Origin: Pseudoips prasinana
Lineage: Eukaryota > Arthropoda > Insecta > Lepidoptera > Nolidae
Direction of reading: 5' to 3'
DNA: 64,000 bases
NCBI GenBank assembly: GCA_951640165.1
Contig: OX621237.1
Coordinates: 19,592,001-19,656,000, forward strand
The position numbers and the translations under genes are program-made. Under the pieces are notes generated by a model. It had not been told where the DNA came from. It saw nothing but the letters and a program-made list of their open reading frames with translations, and did not search any database. This document shows, in pieces, positions 60,070-64,000 of this stretch. Position 1 is the first letter of the stretch. The number at the start of each line of letters is the position of its first letter.

Positions 60070-60171
60070 TGCAGGTCTTGGGTATGATTCCCACCCAGGA
60101 CAGATATTTGTGTTCTTGAACATGTACATGTGCTTATCCTGTGTCTGGGTGTCATTACCTGTATGTATTTA
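60070..60171 (+). mobile_element. SINE body remnant
   Basis: Seen: CTTGGGTATGATTCCCACCC, AGGACAGATATTTGTGT and CTGTGTCTGGGTGTCATTAC match the sense of the 53920-54182 subfamily. The head and tail are lost. Confidence 0.5.
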
Positions 60172-60995
60172 AAAAAGAAAGGAAAGCGGAGGAGTTGCAG
60201 GTGATGGTAACAAATATGCATGATGCTTTTGAAAGGAAAGGGATCAAAATGAATGTTAGTAAGACGAAAGTAATGGTATTTGAGAGGGATGATACACACC
60301 AGCATGCAATATTGTGATTGGAGGGCAGAAAGTTGAACAGGTGGAAGAGTTTGTATATTTGGGAACTTTGTTTACAAGAGATAGGAAATATGAAAAAGAT
60401 ATTGTTAGAAGATTAAATGCCGGGAACAGAGTGAATGGGGCACTACACGCTTCTATGAGTAGCTGACAAGTCTCAAAGAAGGCTCGACTGGCCGTGCACG
60501 ATGGAGTGTTAGTGCCAACTTTAATGTATGGAAGTGAAAGTTGGGTATGGCAGAAAAAGGATGAAAGTAAAATAAATGCAGTGGAAATGAGAGCTCTGAG
60601 ATGTATGTGTGGTGGACTTTGAGAGACAGAGTTCGAAATACTGATGTAAGAGAACATTGTGGTGTGAAAGAGGATGTAGTCACAAAGAATGAAAAATTTA
60701 TGCTGTGATAGTTTGGCCATTCAGAAAGGATGAATGAAAGAAGATTGACAAAAGAAGTATACCTGGCCTGTGTGAATGGGACAACCGGAAGGGGAAGACC
60801 TCGTCAAACATTCTCTGGCAAATCGGAGACGTTTCCAAGAAAGGCCAGGTCAGAAGTACCCTAAACTGGCGACCATGTATGAAGAATATAATGACAGTAA
60901 TCGAGGCCAAAGAGGCGTGCAAAGATCACGACAAATGGAAATCCGTTGTCTCTGCCTACCCCTCTGGGAAACAGGCGTGAGTCTATGTATGTATG
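60172..60995 (+). mobile_element. RTE-like LINE 3' part
   Basis: Seen: fragments DAFERKGIKMNVSKTKVMVF (RT palm and thumb end), MYGSES-like, [20 protein letters not shown] and [18 protein letters not shown] in shifting frames, ending CTATGTATGTATGTG. This is the same family as 39281-39774, reaching further 5' but with more breaks (at least four frame changes). Confidence 0.75.
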
Positions 60996-61140
60996 TGTAA
61001 TACAAAAGAAAAGTAGTATATCAGTTATCTGATGTCCATAGTACAAGCTCTGCTTAATTTGGGATCAAATGGCCAGTTGTAAATAATGTCCCTCAATATT
61101 ATTATATTGTATATTAAAAAGAAATCATCATTCCCAATGA
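60996..61140 (+). mobile_element. SINE 3' tail fragment
   Basis: Seen: GATGTCCATAGTACAAGCTC, TGCTTAATTTGGGATCAAAT and AATATTATTATATTG match the tRNA-SINE tails. No head. Confidence 0.55.
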
Positions 61141-62150
61141 ATCCTCAATACAGTAAAAATGTTCCTGAAAGACCTCCTGGATGTTGATGGATTGTAGTAA
61201 ATTCAACAATAACCAATGATAACCAACTCCATATGAGCATTGGAACTTATGGAGCCCCCATGAAAACTAGCAGTTGCGTGGAAGTAATGAGTAGACACCA
61301 CTCTACTGTTCTGGTTCACACTCTTCCTTGACCATCTGGAGCGTGCAATGCGATTGACACTCATTCGTAAACATTGTTATAGCCTTTTCGCTTGTGGTTC
61401 CTGCTGACGTGCTCTTGTGCAAATTGTAGTAGAGTTATTCGGTGGTGTCTGAGAAGTTCGGGAACACATACTAGACTACAAGATTGAAATTCACTACCTC
61501 CATTCCTCTTCTGATTGTGCGTTCAATAAAGTTAATGCCTCCATCAATTTGAAGCCACAGGCGTATTTTTCAGGAGTAAGGAAGAGGTTATTTTAAATAT
61601 CAAAAGTGGCCATCCCCGTCCAATGTTTATCTGAAGCCTCCAGTAGGTACAGAGAGGCTGTAGGTCTCCTGGTATTGTTCACAGTTTACATACTACATTA
61701 TGGTAACGTGGTATGTTAAGCACATCTGCAACTTTGCTATGAGTCAGCCCTTGATCAATTAAATCTGCAGCTTTAATGGGCTCTGTCGCAAAATGACCAC
61801 TTTTCAAACTGACTACAGGTAGCAAAATGTCCCTTTCTCAGAATGTCCCTTTCGCAAAATGTCCCTTTCTCACACTGAACATTAATACAGTACCCCTCTG
61901 TGTTGTACACTGGCTCTTGACCAGTTTTTTTACTGATGAAAGTAATTTAATGCCTGTTTGAGGAAGGGGACATTTTGCTAAAAGGACATTTTACGAAAGG
62001 GACATTCTGAGAAAGGGACATTTTGCGAAAGGGACATTTTGCTACCTGTAGTCATTTTGAGAAGTGGTCATTTTGCGACAGAGCCCTTTAATGCTGTAAT
62101 GTGTGCAGGTGTTTATGGCATTTATATGAGTTTAAAAGCACCTTAAGTTA
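61141..62150 (-). pseudogene. Decayed Tc1-like transposase, split by a foldback MITE
   Basis: Seen: on the minus strand, CTCATATAAATGCCATAAAC leads into ITALKAADLIDQGLTHSKVADVLNIPRY, with an insertion after ITALK; this resembles the N-terminal helix-turn-helix of Tc1-type transposases. Further on, LRHHRITLLQFAQEHVS, MSVNRIARSRWSRK-like and ELVIIG pieces resemble later Tc1 blocks, in different frames with stops. No terminal repeats were found. Clearly dead. The family call rests on pattern only. Confidence 0.45.
61779..62085. mobile_element. hAT-type foldback MITE
   Basis: Seen: it begins GGCTCTGTCGCAAAATGACC and ends GGTCATTTTGCGACAGAGCC, an exact 20-bp inverted repeat that extends inward with few mismatches. 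It is flanked by the 8-bp duplication CTTTAATG (61771-61778 and 62086-62093). Both arms contain repeats of CAAAATGTCCCTTTC. 307 bp, no coding capacity. It splits the Tc1-like frame. Confidence 0.92.
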
Positions 62151-62433
62151 TTGAATTAACAGTATGAAATAACAATAATTGATTTAACTAAGAATAAACT
62201 CTCAAAAACTACAAATAGCAACTTAACTAGCCCAAAAAGCCCAATTAAACTGAACTCTAAGACTTAAGTATTTGGTAACAGTTGATTGGTTTGTGCTACC
62301 AGTAAATTCAACATTATAAATTGGTTCTTTCCCTCTTAAAGAGAATGTTCACATTATAAATTACATTTGATATTGTACATTGGCATTTGGTTCTTTAGTC
62401 AACTGATCGCATTGCATAACATTACAAGTTGTA
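62151..62433. other. Intergenic, nothing recognised
   Basis: AT-rich; GGTTCTTTCCCTCTTAAAGA lies near 62320. No feature was found. Confidence 0.35.
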
Positions 62434-62715
62434 TGGACAACAAGTGTTAGATATTAATATCACTAAGACACTACTAGTAGACACATTGCATTCAAGTACA
62501 TTTGAAGGGCAAGTTGTCCCATTGTGAGAATACAAAATACTTGAAATCAGCCAATCACAGTTAAAAAGTTTATCATACCTGCAGGAGCAGATGAGTGCAG
62601 GGGTTTATTGTATATTTTGTGACAGTGGAATATAAGAGAAGTGATATTGTTACAAAAAACTTCAGTGAGTGAGAAAAATTATTTCAGTTTACTTGTATTT
62701 CAAGAGAGAGAACCA

Positions 62716-62745
62716 ATCTATACATATAATAAAATCGCAGGAAAG
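62716..62745 (+). mobile_element. Isolated Helitron 5' end
   Basis: Seen: ATCTATACATATAATAAAAT then CGCAGGAAAG, the same start as the Helitron at 56631. No Helitron body or 3' end follows; gypsy-like sequence resumes directly. Confidence 0.6.
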
Positions 62746-62889
62746 CTGTTATGTATTAGTTTCGTTAATCTCTCATTGTTGTCAGTTTCATATTTCTTAA
62801 TGTAGGTACTTTGGGGAAATAAATCAGTTTTGCTCTGAACTCAACTTGGTGGTATTTATTATTGGCGACGAGATAAAATAATTCGCGTT

Positions 62890-64000
62890 TTTTGGGAAAA
62901 GTGAATTCAAATATTACGAATATAGTGTTCCCAGGACAGTTTAACCCAAAGACTGATAAGTGGCGTGGTTATAAGGGGCAGTTATTATGTGCGCTAGACG
63001 CCGCGCCGGCGGCGTGGGTACGGATAACCTTAACAAAGGGCGATCCTTGTTCCTATCAGTGTGGCAGAGACACATATAAGCATCCTTGTTAGTGCCAGCT
63101 CGTCCTACGGAAGTGACTTTAGACGCGATATTTAGTGTCTTGGACAATGTCTAGGTTCATAAAACCTGAAGTAAATGAAATTATATTACAAGCAGGAAAA
63201 TTTCATAAACGTCAACAATTTCAACAAGAAACACTACAAGAATTTATCTCGGCTATAAGTACATTGGGAACTAAGTGCAATTTCGTAGATTTGAAACGCC
63301 AGTTGAGAGACTGCCCAGAGCTAGGGGTACGGGATGTTGCAGTGCTAGGGGTACCGTTTGCGGCGCGACTTACTGAAGGCCAAAGATTTGACTTATGAAG
63401 CAGCACTGCAAACATGCCTTGACTATCAAGCTATAGCATCAGACTTATACCCCGAAGGTACGGGCACAGAAGTTAAGCAAACTCCGTCCAATGTCAGTGA
63501 TCCAATGGAATTGGTAGAATTCAATCTAATGAATGTTGTTGGTGTGCTCGAATTCATAAACAAGGTGAATGCTGTCCATTCGTTAAAGCCAGGTGCTTTT
63601 ACTGCAAAAAGTTTGGACACATTGCAACTACCTGCGGCAAGAAACAAAATCAGGTACACCAGGTGTGAGATGAAGCTGGTGATGAAGTCGTACTTTCTTC
63701 CTGCAAAGAGAAGATGATGAGTGTTTACAGTTGTTCAGATAGTTATCAACCCCCTCTCTCTGTTGAGGTTACCATAGAGGATACTCAAGTCAAAATGGAA
63801 GTCAACTCAGGAGCTTCACGGAGTATGGTCTCTGAAAAGACGTATAAGAAGTTATGGTCTTCACCTCCACCTCTGCAACCTACCAATCTCAATCTAGTGA
63901 CATGGACTCAGGATCCTGTAAATGTTTTAGGTCAAATAAATGTACAAGTGGGGCTAAACGGCAGCAAAGCCCAGAGTGAACTTTTAGTGGTGTCAGGTCA
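62890..64000 (+). pseudogene. Gypsy Gag and protease-like coding, frameshifted
   Basis: Seen: FPGQFNPKTDKWRGYKGQLL opens the Gag-like part. It continues in other frames with ETLQEFISAISTLGTKCNF and LTYEAALQTCLDYQAI. A CCHC zinc knuckle (CFYCKKFGHIATTC) lies at about 63589-63630, in a frame different from its neighbours. Near 63800 a protease-like segment has the D[ST]GAS active-site position read as NSGAS, so the catalytic Asp appears replaced by Asn. At least three frame changes are needed. Inactive. RT and integrase would lie beyond the window. Confidence 0.65.

Larger units (their letters stand above)
62434..64000 (+). mobile_element. Ty3/gypsy LTR retrotransposon, 5' part, decayed
   Basis: Seen: a primer-binding site TGGCGACGAGATAAAAT begins at 62863. 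Upstream lies LTR-like sequence with an AATAAA near 62818. The left LTR border is not clear; 62434 is a guess. Gag- and protease-like coding follows, and the element runs off the right edge. A 30-base Helitron 5'-end phrase interrupts the LTR-like part at 62716-62745. Known: this layout (LTR, PBS, Gag with zinc knuckle, aspartic protease) is the start of Ty3/gypsy elements. Confidence 0.65.

Overview
The window is eukaryotic, AT-rich and repeat-dense. It looks like a moth or butterfly (Lepidoptera). The evidence is the repeat set: Helitrons ending in a GC hairpin plus CTAG, tRNA-derived SINEs with (ATT)n tails, an R1-clade LINE, an RTE-like LINE with an (ATGT)n tail, and LINE tails ending in a CTGATATGATGATGAT-type tract. 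No bacterial-type genes, operons or CRISPR arrays are present.

The one host gene I can support lies on the minus strand and spans about 31.6 kb. Three coding exons (34169-33997, 8517-8226, 2809-2523) have canonical splice sites and join in phase. They encode an acidic N-terminus, a bHLH domain with the NKCxNEKRRRE signature of the p160/SRC coactivators, a GEVSST linker and the start of a PAS domain. This is a Taiman (tai/FISC/SRC)-type nuclear-receptor coactivator, the partner of Met in juvenile-hormone signalling and of EcR in ecdysone signalling. The third exon ends at a strong donor, so the rest of the gene lies beyond the left edge. A GC-rich promoter and 5' leader lie at about 34.17-34.8 kb, with a second CpG island at 35.8 kb.

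Intron 2 (2810-8225) holds a LINE RNase H remnant, a MITE and a nearly complete mariner (5437-6730). Intron 1 (8518-33996, 25.5 kb) holds a nearly complete hAT element (12055-14882), a 5S-rRNA-derived SINE, several SINE, LINE and Helitron pieces, a 245-bp tandem duplication and a long near-perfect hairpin.

Upstream of tai (about 35-64 kb) the DNA is mostly repeats: RTE-like and R1-clade LINE remnants, SINEs, MITEs, a head-to-head pair of 321-bp Helitrons, a triplicated ~860-bp tandem unit with a hAT-type foldback inserted in its third copy, a decayed Tc1-like element carrying another hAT-type foldback, and a decayed Ty3/gypsy element running off the right edge. No second host gene is firmly supported. 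One candidate exon (49863-49966) and two GC-rich islands are flagged.

I found no clearly new biological system. The most useful results are the reconstructed tai gene structure, the empty-site versus filled-site pair in the tandem array, the two almost intact DNA transposons, and the foldback structures.
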